Below, one piece after another: positions 49,701-57,500 of a stretch of DNA of 64,000 bases (its first letter is position 1; every line of letters begins with the position of its first letter). The DNA is from Phymorhynchus buccinoides. Its lineage: Eukaryota > Mollusca > Gastropoda > Neogastropoda > Raphitomidae. The position numbers and the translations under genes are program-made. Location: positions 26,483,967-26,547,966 of the forward strand of contig CM065704.1 in assembly GCA_017654935.2 (NCBI GenBank). The letters run 5' to 3'. A model generated the notes under the pieces. That model worked only from the letters and a program-made list of their open reading frames with translations, had not been told where the DNA came from and searched no databases.

Positions 49701-51281
49701 ATCATAAGAAAAAAGAGGGCTGTGAAGGACTGCTCTTGTGTCGGTAGGGCAGGTTGGGGCTGTGAAGGGCTGCTCTTGTGTTGGTAGGGCAGATGGGGTT
49801 AATGAAGGGCTGCTCTTGTGTTGGTAGGGCAGGTAGGGGTGGTGAAGGGCTGCTCTTGTATTGGTAGGGAAGGTGGGGCTGGTAAAGGGCTGCTCTTGTG
49901 TTGGTGGGGCTGGTGATGGGTTGCTCTTGTGTTGGTAGGGCAGGTGGGGGCTGGTGAAGGGCTGCTCTTGTGTTAGTAGGGCAGGTGAAGGGCTGCTCTT
50001 GTTAGTATGGCAGGTTGGGCTGTGAAGGACTGCTCTTGTGCTGGTAGAGCAGGTGGGGTTAATGGTGAAGGGCTGCTCTTTGTGTTGGTAGGGGAGGTGG
50101 TGCTGGTGATGGGTTCTTCTTGTAATTGTGTTAGTAGGGCAGGTTAGGCTGGTGAAGGGCTGCTCTTGTGTTGGTAGGACAGGGTGGGTGGTGTAGGGCT
50201 GCTCTTATGTTGGTAGGGCAGGCTGGGCTAGTGTGTCTCTTGGTCCCATTGGCACTTTGTGTGTTTCCTCTTCAATCAAAAGCATTAAAACACAAGTCAA
50301 CTGACGGATGCACACACGCCGCACACAGACAGGGACACTCCAGATTCCTCGGACAAATTTTCCTCTGACTTTCCTCGCTCGCAATTCCTCCGACTATTTT
50401 TCCGACTCTTTTTTCCAACCTCTGGTGAATTTTATTCTGACGTTTTTCCCCGCCCTGATGAATTTTCCCATGGCGAGATTCCCCTGGTGATATTTCCGGG
50501 ATCCGGCTGTACATTTGCGTATCACTCCATGGCTGACCTGGCTTCAGTGAAGGCTTCACTGGCTTCAGTTAACATAATTATGCATGTTAATTTGACAGAT
50601 GTCAAACTTGAGTGTTTGTGCTAAATTTTTATAAACAATAGGTAAAATGATGGGATATTATATACAATACCAAACAGGCTATTGAAACTGAAAAGTTCTG
50701 TGAAAGTCACAAGTCTCCAAATTCCTGAATAAAGTGAAAATGCAATGAAACAACAATCCCTTGGCCCAGGTGATTGCTGTTTCATTGTATTTTCACGGCC
50801 CAAGTGATTGCTGTTTCATTGTATTTTCACTTTATTCAGGAATTTGGAGACGTGTCTTGGGAGTTGCCATGTTTGTCGGTGGGATGGATGACACGAATTC
50901 ACATAGCACGCATCCTGTGTGCTATTACTAGTATTACTATTAATGGTCTAAACGAAGACCGGTGAGCGCGGGGCAGGATAAACATCCCCAACTGGAAGAA
51001 GAAGAAGAGTCTCAGTTTCAAGATATAATTCACAATCTGATTCTCAGACCTCGACTTGCACTTCGCACTCGGCACTTGCAGTTGCAGCAGCCTGTAATCT
51101 TAGTTTCAATCATATCAAATTGCAAGAAAATACCCTGATTCATCTACGTACCGACTACCATTGTCTCATCTGGTAATTCTTCAATGAAACATTTCTTCTC
51201 TGTCTCTCCTATGTGGAAATACAGAGCAGAAGCTGTTAAAACAGTCGAGCAGAAGACAGCAGCAAGAAACGTCCACGCCAT
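28621..51281 (-). CDS. p24 cargo receptor, TMED4/TMED9 (p24 alpha) type, with duplicated exons
   Basis: Exons (minus): 51152-51281, then 48509-48624 or 45908-46023, then 39346-39450, 36002-36148, then 32219-32368 or 28621-28770. Every boundary is GT...AG and all phases fit, giving 215 aa for any combination. Order: signal peptide, GOLD domain with two Cys, coiled coil, one TM helix, cytosolic tail with FF and KKLV. p24 alpha proteins cycle between ER and Golgi; FF is read by COPII and KKxx by COPI. Human TMED4/9 have 227-235 aa with the same [17 protein letters not shown] start and STNQR..WW tail, so family membership is secure. TMED4 versus TMED9 is not resolvable. Exon 2 and the last exon each exist twice. 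The start codon was chosen at 51281 because it leads directly into a signal peptide; an in-frame ATG at 51329 would add 16 non-hydrophobic residues. Confidence 0.93.
28771..29100 (-). repeat. Diverged repeats next to exon 5.2 acceptor
   Basis: Four to five loose units of about 65-75 bp with CCA(G/C)TTTCTA(T/C)GCTGAAA and CTCAAGCTA(A/G)GCTTT(T/C)G. The array begins at the acceptor. It recalls the exon-edge arrays elsewhere in this gene but contains no recognisable exon sequence. Confidence 0.6.
29473..29756. mobile_element. TTAA MITE, family C, intact
   Basis: TTAACCCCTTGACTGCCA to TGGCAGTCAAGGGGTTAA, 18-bp perfect inverted termini flanked by TTAA. The inside has TGATGACGTCATCAGTGATG. It lies between the two alternative terminal exons of the TMED gene. 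Confidence 0.88.
29757..30990. other. Unassigned TMED intron/intergenic DNA
   Basis: No exon, no repeat family recognised beyond short homopolymers (T tract at 30478-30492) and G/A-rich minus-strand segments at 29955-30030 and 30740-30845. Confidence 0.5.
31014..32070. repeat. 57-bp minisatellite just 3' of TMED exon 5.1
   Basis: About 18-19 units of CCTTCCACGCAAATTTCAAT, GTTGGAACAGACAACTTAGC and AATGCCCTGTCATCGTC. A few units are shortened (around 31690) or carry ATTAAC for ATCGTC. Because 57 is divisible by three, two + frames stay open for almost 250 codons; these are a by-product. On the minus strand it starts about 150 bp after the stop of exon 5.1 and may be transcribed as its 3' UTR. 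Confidence 0.95.
32219..32368 (-). CDS. TMED exon 5.1: alternative terminal exon (TM and tail)
   Basis: Acceptor GCTGTTTCAG|TACCGA, stop TGA at 32219-32221. Encodes 49 codons: [22 protein letters not shown] segment [14 protein letters not shown], then [15 protein letters not shown]. This is nearly the human TMED4 tail and so the likely ancestral version. Contains the COPII FF and the COPI KKxx signals. Confidence 0.94.
   Translation of the reverse strand, partial: YREERFRQTSESTNQRVLWWSIAQTLILLLTGFWQMQHLKSFFQAKKLV
32506..32755 (+). mobile_element. piggyBac-like TTAA MITE, family A
   Basis: TTAACCCTTTCATCGCCA to TGGCGTTGAAAGGGTTAA, with the family body. Slightly more diverged than other copies. 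In the intron upstream of exon 5.1. Confidence 0.85.
32779..33246. mobile_element. DNA transposon with CAGGGCTGCCTACC ends and 6-bp target duplication (2)
   Basis: Left CAGGGCTGCCTACC, right GGTAGGCAGCCATG, flanked by CTTATT at 32773-32778 and 33247-33252. CCAGGGACA motifs recur inside (32809, 32841, 33147, 33175, 33205). 468 bp, no transposase frame. Confidence 0.83.
33870..34085 (+). pseudogene. LINE (CR1/L2-like) RT tail, frameshifted
   Basis: Broken frames read [23 protein letters not shown], then [15 protein letters not shown], the same C-terminal pattern as at 19.7 kb. At least one frameshift and a stop interrupt it. Confidence 0.6.
34147..34813. mobile_element. DNA transposon with CAGACCTGCCTAC ends, 6-bp target duplication and zinc-finger ORF (3)
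   Basis: CAGACCTGCCTACT on the left, AGTAGGCAGGTCTG on the right, flanked by GTACCT at 34141-34146 and 34814-34819. On the minus strand two overlapping frames (about 34600-34440 and 34414-34190) together read an acidic/serine-rich start ([11 protein letters not shown]), a basic patch (KKKHRPA), YTEEWPCIV and a finger-like CNLCHADF...[11 protein letters not shown]...H. This resembles the N-terminal finger of a transposase; the catalytic part is missing and a frameshift lies near 34400. Confidence 0.82.
35220..36001 (-). repeat. Tandem array of the donor side of TMED exon 4
   Basis: About eight units of roughly 105 bp. Each carries the last 36 nt of exon 4 ([12 protein letters not shown] or [12 protein letters not shown]), then GT of the donor, then CTTAGGGGATTGGTTGGACT and TGATTCAG, which places an AG directly before the next 36-nt block. 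Complete AG-36nt-GT units are at 35892-35927, 35780-35815, 35676-35711, 35572-35607 and 35339-35374. Others are cut by a C tract (35519-35560), lack the AG (35443) or are deleted (about 35240). Confidence 0.9.
36002..36148 (-). CDS. TMED exon 4: end of GOLD and coiled coil
   Basis: Acceptor CGCTGCACAG|CGCGTT, donor CCAGAGG|GTGAGT. 49 codons, phase 0 in and out: [49 protein letters not shown]. It matches the RVHLDI...GEHA...[11 protein letters not shown]...QVEQI.KEQ.YQR block of TMED4/9, the coiled coil used for hetero-oligomer formation. Confidence 0.94.
36177..36626 (+). mobile_element. Family A TTAA MITE with internal insertion, next to exon 4 acceptor
   Basis: TTAACCCTTTCAATGCCAAC to GGCGGTGAAAGGGTTAA. 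About 200 bp of foreign sequence (near 36272-36470) interrupts the body at the CCAAAGA(CCC) position. Its left TTAA lies only 28 bp from the exon 4 splice acceptor. Confidence 0.82.
36655..36940 (-). repeat. Dispersed repeat family R2, copy 3
   Basis: Reverse complement of the 25905-26215 type: GAAGTTCTGTGCTTGTAACT, CATCTACTATCTTTCTACC, TCCATTCTCCTGCC and, beyond, CTGGGCCTATTT. Confidence 0.68.
37440..37585. mobile_element. GGACTATAAG-type MITE, short
   Basis: TACCATATTTTTCGGACTAT on the left and AAATCAAATAAATATGGTA on the right form imperfect inverted ends with TA boundaries. Related to the inner element at 7670-8246. Confidence 0.6.
37610..38250. repeat. Pyrimidine-rich minisatellite, 29-35 bp
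   Basis: About 20 units of CATCTTCTTACCTCCCTTTT followed by TTGTTTC and CTTTCTCT or TTCTCT. Three overlapping + frames of 150-220 codons arise from it ([18 protein letters not shown] repeats); they are low-complexity artefacts. On the TMED strand it is purine-rich. Confidence 0.95.
38768..39335. mobile_element. pogo/Tigger-like TA-flanked MITE abutting TMED exon 3 donor
   Basis: TACAGACAAACCTCTATTTT and AAGAC are inverted at the right as TTGTAAAATAGGGGTTTGTC and TGTA. TA at each edge. 568 bp. The right edge lies 10 bp from the first base of exon 3 on the + scale, i.e. 10 nt into the intron after the exon 3 donor. A chance + frame of 174 codons crosses it. Confidence 0.85.
39346..39450 (-). 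CDS. TMED exon 3: second half of GOLD domain
   Basis: Acceptor TTGAACAG|ACGTAC, donor CAATTG|GTGAGT. 35 codons in phase 0: [20 protein letters not shown] and [15 protein letters not shown]. Matches [22 protein letters not shown] of TMED4/9. Contains the second GOLD cysteine and an N-x-S/T sequon. Confidence 0.93.
39577..40024 (+). mobile_element. Two adjoining family A TTAA MITEs
   Basis: The first begins TTAACCTTTCACCACC at 39577 and is cut at its internal AAGTTTAA. The second begins there (39772, TTAATCCTTTCACCGCC) and runs to GGCGGCGAAAGGGTTAA at 40024. The right part of the first copy is missing. Confidence 0.8.
40281..42984. repeat. 104-bp satellite, 26 near-identical copies, in TMED intron
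   Basis: The unit is GCAATAAGTACCCTGCGGTC, AACTAAAGAATGAAGGGAGA, TCACCACTGATTGCCCTTTC, TTTAAGAAAAAAGAAAGAAA, AAAACGGCCATAACTTGTTG and CCTT. The period is exactly 104 bp from 40281 to 42881. The only changes I see are G-to-A in CTGCGGTC (two units, about 42481 and 42793) and a diverged final unit after 42940. It lies between exons 3 and 2.2. Confidence 0.97.
42985..44212. other. Unassigned TMED intron DNA
   Basis: AT-rich. Contains a family C TTAA-end fragment (43486-43560: TTAACTCCTTGACTGCCACA) and a GTGTGT/GCGCATGC run (43635-43692). No exon recognised. Confidence 0.55.
44388..44935. mobile_element. Palindromic MITE (family D), copy 2
   Basis: ATCACCAGAAAGACAGCC, GATCGGAACACTCACTTTGC and TCTGGTTTCC face GAAACCAGAGCAAAGTGAG and GTTTTCCTGGTGATC. 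The core agrees with 14447-14928, with small indels such as a GACATTAAAAAGG insertion near 44720. Confidence 0.78.
44969..45384 (+). repeat. 103-bp tandem array with TTAA-MITE-like head, 4 copies
   Basis: Each unit begins TTAACCCCTTCACTGCCCCA, then GTAGATATTTCCGTCATTAC, CCACTGAAAGCCTCCATACA and ATTGAATTCATATCT. TTAA occurs at 44969, 45072, 45175, 45278 and 45381. The head matches the left terminus of the nested MITE at 12971; no inverted right terminus is present. Confidence 0.9.
45908..46023 (-). CDS. TMED exon 2.2: alternative first half of GOLD domain
   Basis: Acceptor GCTTTCAG|GGAGCT, donor GTCTAGG|GTGAGT. 116 bp, phase 1 in, phase 0 out: (G)[38 protein letters not shown]. Equivalent to the GNYRTQ..DK......PGLGM.VEVKDP..KV.L.R block of TMED4/9. 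It has the same length and phases as exon 2.1 but about 40% different residues. Using both versions together would shift the frame. Confidence 0.92.
46025..47945. other. TMED intron between exons 2.1 and 2.2, unassigned
   Basis: AT-rich with a C tract near 46223, a TA run (46997-47019) and one copy of the GCCCTCTTCGGCCTTTCGGC repeat (47490-47535). Around 46300-46495 a short + frame reads [20 protein letters not shown], which I could not place. No exon recognised. Confidence 0.5.
47946..48191 (-). mobile_element. piggyBac-like TTAA MITE, family A
   Basis: TTAACCCTTTCACCGCCAGC to TTGGCGGTGAAAGGGTTAA, reverse orientation, complete. Confidence 0.88.
48509..48624 (-). CDS. TMED exon 2.1: first half of GOLD domain
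   Basis: Acceptor GTTTTCAG|GGAACT, donor GTCCAGG|GTAAGG. 116 bp: (G)[38 protein letters not shown]. Closest to human TMED4 (GNY....DK...F.P...[17 protein letters not shown]) and so the likely ancestral copy. It is the nearer of the two to exon 1. Confidence 0.93.
48617..48925 (-). repeat. Tandem array of the acceptor side of TMED exon 2.1
   Basis: Units of about 71 bp, each with CTTTGTTTTCAG|GGAACTAC and the first ~54 nt of exon 2.1 ([18 protein letters not shown]). Besides the true exon there are four extra acceptor copies (near 48688, 48759, 48838 and 48907), the outer two diverged. 71 is not a multiple of three, so starting at an upstream acceptor and reading on shifts the frame. Decayed CTGAAAAC motifs continue to about 49310. 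Confidence 0.9.
49735..50235 (+). repeat. About 40-bp minisatellite in TMED intron 1
   Basis: About 12 units of GGTGAAGGGCTGCTCTTGTG, TTGGTAGGGCAGGTGGGGCT with frequent small indels. Non-coding. Confidence 0.93.
50690..50858. repeat. Inverted repeat with duplicated arm
   Basis: CACAAGTCTCCAAATTCCTG, AATAAAGTGAAAATGCAATG and AAACAACAATC face GATTGCTGTTTCATTGTATT, TTCACTTTATTCAGGAATTT and GGAGACGTG. The GATTGCTGTTTCATTGTATT segment occurs twice in the right arm. Confidence 0.85.
50938..51025 (+). repeat. Left inverted repeat flanking the TMED/COMMD3 promoter
   Basis: CTATTAATGGTCTAAACGAA, GACCGGTGAGCG, CGGGGCAGGATAAACATCCC and CAACTGGAAGAA match the reverse complement of 51590-51692 at most positions. 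It lies in TMED intron 1. Confidence 0.85.
51152..51281 (-). CDS. TMED exon 1: signal peptide and start of GOLD domain
   Basis: ATG at 51281-51279, donor GTAGTCG|GTACGT. 43 codons plus one base: [20 protein letters not shown] is a hydrophobic signal peptide, then [23 protein letters not shown]. The mature start [17 protein letters not shown] is almost identical to TMED4/9 and includes the first GOLD cysteine. Confidence 0.95.
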
Positions 51282-51421
51282 GTTGCCACAAGTATCGGAA
51301 GTATTCGGCGTTGCCACGTCATTGGTCAAAACTCAACAGGGGAGAGAACTCCGATTGAACAGGGGGGAGGGTACTCCAAAAATACATCACATGAGGGCGT
51401 GTGTAGATCTTTTCCAAAATT
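51282..51421. promoter_or_regulatory. Divergent TMED/COMMD3 promoter with UPRE-like and CCAAT motifs
   Basis: Only 140 bp separate the two start codons. On the minus strand CCAATGACGTGGCA (51312-51325) contains a CCAAT box followed at once by TGACGTGG, the consensus of the unfolded-protein-response element bound by XBP1/ATF6. No TATA box is evident. Transcription starts are unknown; the motif lies 31-44 bp from the TMED ATG, so it would be at or just downstream of a TMED start site or upstream of COMMD3. Confidence 0.7.
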
Positions 51422-51560
51422 ATGGAGGTTGCTACCAACGTGCAAGAAAATTTGTCTTTGGCTGGAGATACAGCTCATATCCCTGATAAATGTTTTGACC
51501 AACTCGTAAAAAGGGCATGCCAGGGTGTTTTATCAGATGCAGATAAAAATGCAATTGCAG
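51422..51560 (+). CDS. COMMD3 exon 1
   Basis: ATG at 51422, donor AATTGCAG|GTAGAC. 46 codons plus one base: MEVATNVQENLSLAGDTAHI, PDKCFDQLVKRACQGVLSDA, DKNAIA. It aligns with human MELSESVQ...MLADPGSFDSNAF..LLRAAFQ.LLDA in length and spacing. The ATG context (AATTATGG) has G at +4 and T at -3, so it is weak-moderate. Confidence 0.82.
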
Positions 51561-54500
51561 GTAGACTACTCTCTCTCTCTAAAATCACTAGTTTCAGTCT
51601 TTGGGTTTGAGTCTTGTTCTTCCAATTGGGGATGTTTATCCTGCCCCGCTCCCAACCCACCGGTCTTCATTCAGACCATTAATAGATTGTATAGGATGGT
51701 TATAAAATAAAATAAAAATATTTATTTGGCTATATTCACAATTATGCCCCCAAGAACGATAATCTGTTGACCCAAAAAGCAGTCGGCTAGGTTCTTTTCT
51801 GTTACAAATTATTGTTCTTGGGGGGAATAATTGAGAACATAGCCATTTATTTTTTGTCAAATCCTAATGAAATTTATGTTATTAGAAAGAGTCCGAAAAG
51901 ACCTTTAAATGATACCCTAACCCAAATTATCAAAATCAGTTGAAAATTCAGAAAGTTACGACGTTTTAAAATGATGGCCTTTTTTTACATGAGCTACATT
52001 TAATAAAAAAAATTTGATCAACTCGATTGTCAGTGTGACGCGGCAAGAAGAAAAACAAAATGTCTGACATGGTCGGACTAGGCTAACACCTCTGATTAGA
52101 TTAACCTCGCAAAGTACCTGATTATAAACTTACATGCACCAAATTTTGCACAATAGTACATGTAGCAAATTGGTTGAATCTATTATGCTATTAATTTAAT
52201 TAAAGTCTTATTTACCATTCAGTTCTATTCGACGGAGGACTCAAACCTAAAAATTGGAGCGCTTGACACTCGCGAACTTGTGTCCACTTGTAAACAAAAA
52301 CCGGTCAAGCCTAACAGGAAAAGTGTCCACTACACAAGAAAACTATTGTTTCTGTCTGATCCGTCCGGCGTACCTCCGGCCGGCCGGCTGGCCGGCCGGC
52401 TATTCGTCCGTTTTTCTCAAAAACTATTCAGTCTATCATCTTCAAATTTGGTATACTAGTTTGCCAAGATGCAAGCTATCCACTGATGTATTTAGTTTTA
52501 CATTAAGGTCAAGGTCGCGCCAGTTACGGGGTTCAAACCCCAAAACACATAATCGCTAATATCTCGCGAAGTTTTGCATGTATTTCAATGCAGGTTTTTT
52601 CACATTTCTTGATGAATGGTCTATAACACAGTTGTCATGAATATTTCTGTGGATAAGCCCGCTGTGCCCTAGGCCCTTTGTGTCACAGGCCCGATATGTC
52701 CCACTTGTTTCCGGCAGTCCATCCGTCCGTGCGTGCGTCCTGTTTTCAGTTATCAATGGTCTCCCCGCTGTGTGTACAGCCAACACATTCTGATTTCGGA
52801 GTAGCTCGGCGATGCTGCGAGGGGACTTTGCAGCCACCCGGCGTTGCACTTGTTTTATTTTTATTTTTTTATGTTACTATCTGAAATTAAAATTTTATTT
52901 TATTCTTTTGTTTCTCCGACTTCGGACCTCAACCAAAATAGTGCCATAAAAATCAAATTGTTGATTGTGGGCACTTAACCAGAAGAAGAAGAAGAAGAAT
53001 AACCATCAAAAGGATGATGGTGGTTGTCACCTGCAAGGATAATTAAGAAGAATTGCGTGCAGAACATGGAGTGGTTGAAAAGGGTGACTGCCTTGTGTCT
53101 TGAAGCAATGTAGAGGAAGAAAATAAAGAAGAGGTAGATCTGACCTGATGGAGTTGACATTGGGGAGCTTTCGAACTTTTGTTCTTCTTCAGCGGGTGAC
53201 AGGCACTCACCCGCCTGTCACTTAGTGTTAGTGTCACCCGCTGAAGAACAAAATTTCGAAAGCTCCCCTATGTCAACTCCATGAGGTCATATCTACCTCT
53301 TCTTTATTTTCTTCCCCAATATGAACATGATTCGCTGTACACGTGTAGGCTAAATTAAATAGGTCTACACCCGTGGGGTCTAAGCTAAGGATCATTTAAT
53401 GATTAACCCTCTTTTTGTTTTTGCAGACATTTTGACAGTATGACTGTTTTTATTCTGTGAAACTGAAATGCCTGGTCATCAATTTCTGGATTACGGTTTA
53501 CTATATTACTTGATTGACTTCCCTTGATTTTGACTGTGAGTGTGACTATCGGCTGTTTTAGACAATTTTTAGCTATCCACCCCAAGTCCTCACCTTCCAA
53601 TATCAACATAACCTTTTTCCATTTCAATTTTTCTTTCATGAAAATAACTATAACCTAATCCGATTCCTAACCCTATTCATTTCCTGAGCAAGGCAGAATG
53701 TTGCTTCTTAATGAGCAGATTGCGTTCATGTTGACGGTCTGCGAGTAGCCAGGCGTGTTCGCACACGGGACCTCAGTTTTTGAAAAGTCTCATCCGAAGG
53801 ACTTTTTCCCCTACTGATGTCAGGTACCCATTTACACCTGGGTGGATCGAGTGAGGAAAATAGGAGTAAAGTGCCTTTCTCAAGGACACACCACAGCGAC
53901 TGGAGCTGGATTCGAACCTGCACACTCGCAAACCTGACAGATTACGAGCTAGCGTCTCTAACCAACTGAGCCACAGCGGCTCTCCATGTATCTCTCTCTG
54001 CCTCTCTCTCTGTCACACACACATACACACACACTTACACACACACACACACACACACTTGCTCTCAGAGTATAGGGCCTGCTACACTACATACAATTCG
54101 CTGTCAATGCGATACGATTGTGATGATGCAAGTCATGATTCACGTGAAATAATTCCGTCTAAAAATAATTCTACTACTTTTGCTCTATATAGTACTCCCC
54201 GTTTATATTAAACTCTGGTTATAAGAAATTTCGGTTACAGTAAAGGAAAGCACTGGTTCCCGGCCAAAGGTCTACTGTTTTATTACTAAATAGACCTCGG
54301 ATAGTATCAACTCAGTTATAACAAAAAACCTGCTATAGTAAAGTTACTTTTGGTTCCCCACAGGACTGGCTCCTCGGTTACAATAAAAAAAAATTGTCCT
54401 CTTCGTGACCTTTGTAAATACGTCACCAATGTATGCATCACAGTCTCACCACTCCCTCCACCCACCCATAGTAGCAACTGGGTTATAATTACGTAGTAAA

Positions 54501-57500
54501 TAATATAGTATAATATAGTAAAGTCATTTGTGGTTCCTCCTCATTACAAAAAAAAAAATTGTCCTCTTCCTGACCTTTGTAAATACGTCATCAATGTATA
54601 CGTCACAGTCTCACTACTCCCTCTACCCACCTTCATCAACGAAATTGAAAGGCACTCAAAAACATGTTTCTTTCCCCTCATTGCTTAGTGGAAAAAAATG
54701 AATCGGGGAAAAAAAATATATACAGCCGAATCCGCTTATAAGAAACTCGGTTATAAGAAAACTCGTTTGCAATGAAGCAAAAAAAAATTCCATGCCGAAC
54801 TTCTTCTTTCTTATCAAAACTGGGATATAAGAAACTCGCTTATAAGAAAACTCGGTTATAAGCAAGCAATTTTTTTCTCCCATCCGCAATGGAAACTTGG
54901 ATATAAGAAAATTATGTCATACAAGCGAGTTGGTTTGCAGTTCATTTTCTTATAAGCGAGTTCTATTTACTTATAAGCGAATTACCATTGACAACATTTT
55001 CTTAAAGACCCACCAGATCATGTGTCAAAATCACGGGTTCCATGTGTTTTCCTTATAGCTGGTACAAAATCTTGTTTTGACCAGGTTTGACTCCCATACA
55101 AATGCCCCCAATTGAAAACGAAACATTTTAAAGAGCAGCCTCAATTTGAAGTTTGGGGAATTTGTATGTGGGTCACAGCTACCCAGAAAAAACAAGGGAT
55201 TTAATTGTGTTGGGTCAGTGTGTCTTTAAAAATGAGTTGGACCTGAACTGAAAGGATGTTCCGAGAAAATTGAAGTCGTTCCAAAAAGGGAAAGTTTACC
55301 TCATACCAGTTGTGTCACAGACATTCTAAACAGTACAGGCACTTGATTACAAGACTAATTGGGTTGTTTTTGTTCCTTTATTCCATACTTTCCTTCAGTA
55401 TTCTGTGCAAAATAAATGTTGAGCAGAAGAAAAAAAATATGAGTACTTTTGTGTTGGTGGTAGAGAGACTGTCCATCCTTACATTTTCAGCAGCAATGGC
55501 AGAGAGGAAAAGGTAATTCATTTCTTTAAGAAGATAAATACAAATAACTGAATATGTGGACGAACATCCACATAAAAGCAAACGAGTTTCGGATATAGAA
55601 AACTTGGATATGGTAATAGGTAAAACATCATCTCCCTTCGATTTTCTTATAACCGAGTTTTGCTGTATTTTGATTTTATGATGTAAAACATGAGTCATAG
55701 GTCGCAAGTTTCCTTATTGTCCATTGGCATTGTACAAACGCAAATACAATATTGTCTTCCACTGTGTAAAGTAAGTTATACATCCAAATTAGAATATTGA
55801 TTAAAAACAAGAAACAGAAATTTACATTTAAACAAATATGTTACTCTCACACCACACCCACTCATTCATCTGCTCTCCGCTATCTTGCTCGCTCATCATG
55901 CAACTCACACCACTTCTGCTTCATTTTTGTTTTTAATTTTCTGTTCTGTTCTTTCTTTTTTTCCTCCTTTGTTTTGCATTTTTTCCCTTTTTTTTCATGC
56001 ACCAATTTATGTAAAAGCATTTTTTTCTTCGTTTTATGTTTCTGTTTGTCTTTTATTTTATTTTTTTCTCTTTTTCTCTTTTATTTTTTCCCCTTTCCTC
56101 CATTCAACTCGGTTATAAGAAAACAAAATCAAAATGTTTTCTTTTATCCGAGTTTCGGATATAAGAAAACATGGATTTAAGAAAACAAAAAAATTATCTC
56201 CCTTTGATTTTCTTATAACTGGGTTTTGCTGTAGCATCATAAAAATGCGATATTTTATTGCAGGGATGATAATCTATTATCAGGAATAATGTCTGTAGGC
56301 ATAATGTCCAGTAGGCAAAATGTCCAGTGAGCATGGTGACCATAGGCATAATGTCTGTAGGCAAAGTGTCCATAGGCGAAATGTCCGCAGGCAAACTGTT
56401 CGGTCACGGTGTGTGTGTGTGCGTGTGCGCGCACGCACGTGCGTGTGCATGCATGAATAGATTCAAAGGCGATTCTGGAAGTTAGAGGTTGTACACTATA
56501 TGCTTTTACAGCTAGTTTTGTTTTGTGCACAGGGAAATATACCATGTATAAACCCAATCACCTTTCTGGACCTCAAACCATATGAGGAAGGGGTAGGATG
56601 GGTTTATATTTAGTATTTTACGTTAGCTTTGACTTTGAAAAACAACATCGGATAAGATAAAAAATATTATCAAAACTTTACTATATCCGAAAATCGTTTA
56701 TAAGAAAAACCTGTTATAGTAAAGGAAAAGCCTTGCTCCCCTGCACTTTACTATAAGCGGGGTGTACTGTATACTCAAGTAGACCCAATACATGAGTTTC
56801 ACATGAATCGTAGCTCACATCGTCACAATCGCATCACATTGACAGCAAATCATACATAGTGTAGCACTAGCAGGCCCTTAACAATAACACACACAGTCAC
56901 ACTCTCTCACTCACATGCAACACACACAGTACACACACACATGATTTTAAACAGTTTTGCAGCACTTGATTCATTTTCTCCCTATTGTGCGCAGATGACC
57001 CCATTTTCAAGCCTGTTGACAAAGCTATATTGAAAGCAGCGTACAACGGCTTGGTGACTCTGGTGCTGGAAGCAGCAAAACATGATGTGGATGCAGATGG
57101 AATTACGTAAGGAAGTTCTCTTTGTTTCATTTCCATAAAGCTAGCTATAATTAGAGGTGGGGGGAAAAAAACCGGTTTGAACCGAAAAACCGGAGCTAAA
57201 CTTTCGCTGTTCGAAAAACCGGTTCGAGTTGCTGTGAACCGGTTTTTTTAACTGCAAACTGAAAGTAAGTTTTTCTTAGAAGAACGCATTCTTTTTTAAG
57301 AACAACACTGATTCTGACAGCGCAGATTGGGTGTTTGTAAACCAAGAGTAGCTGTTTCTAGTTTGTGGTGGTGTATGGCTTTGACTTTTTGAGTGTTGAG
57401 TTGAGTGTGTGCGTGTCATAAGTCATACGTTTCTTTATTGTGTGTATGCGTACGCATGCGTGCGTGTGAATATTCTGACAAATAGATATGTGTTTGCATA

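Noticed and set aside
51282..51329. TMED start at the upstream in-frame ATG (51329)
   Set aside because: It would put 16 polar residues before the signal peptide and cover the CCAAT/UPRE motif; the 51281 ATG gives a standard signal peptide and family-like length.
55440..55520. Possible extra COMMD3 exon (TTTTCAG|CAATGGCAGAGAGGAAAAG|GTAATT)
   Set aside because: Exon 1 joins exon 2 in phase without it, its sequence does not match COMMD3, and it lies inside the nested transposon region.
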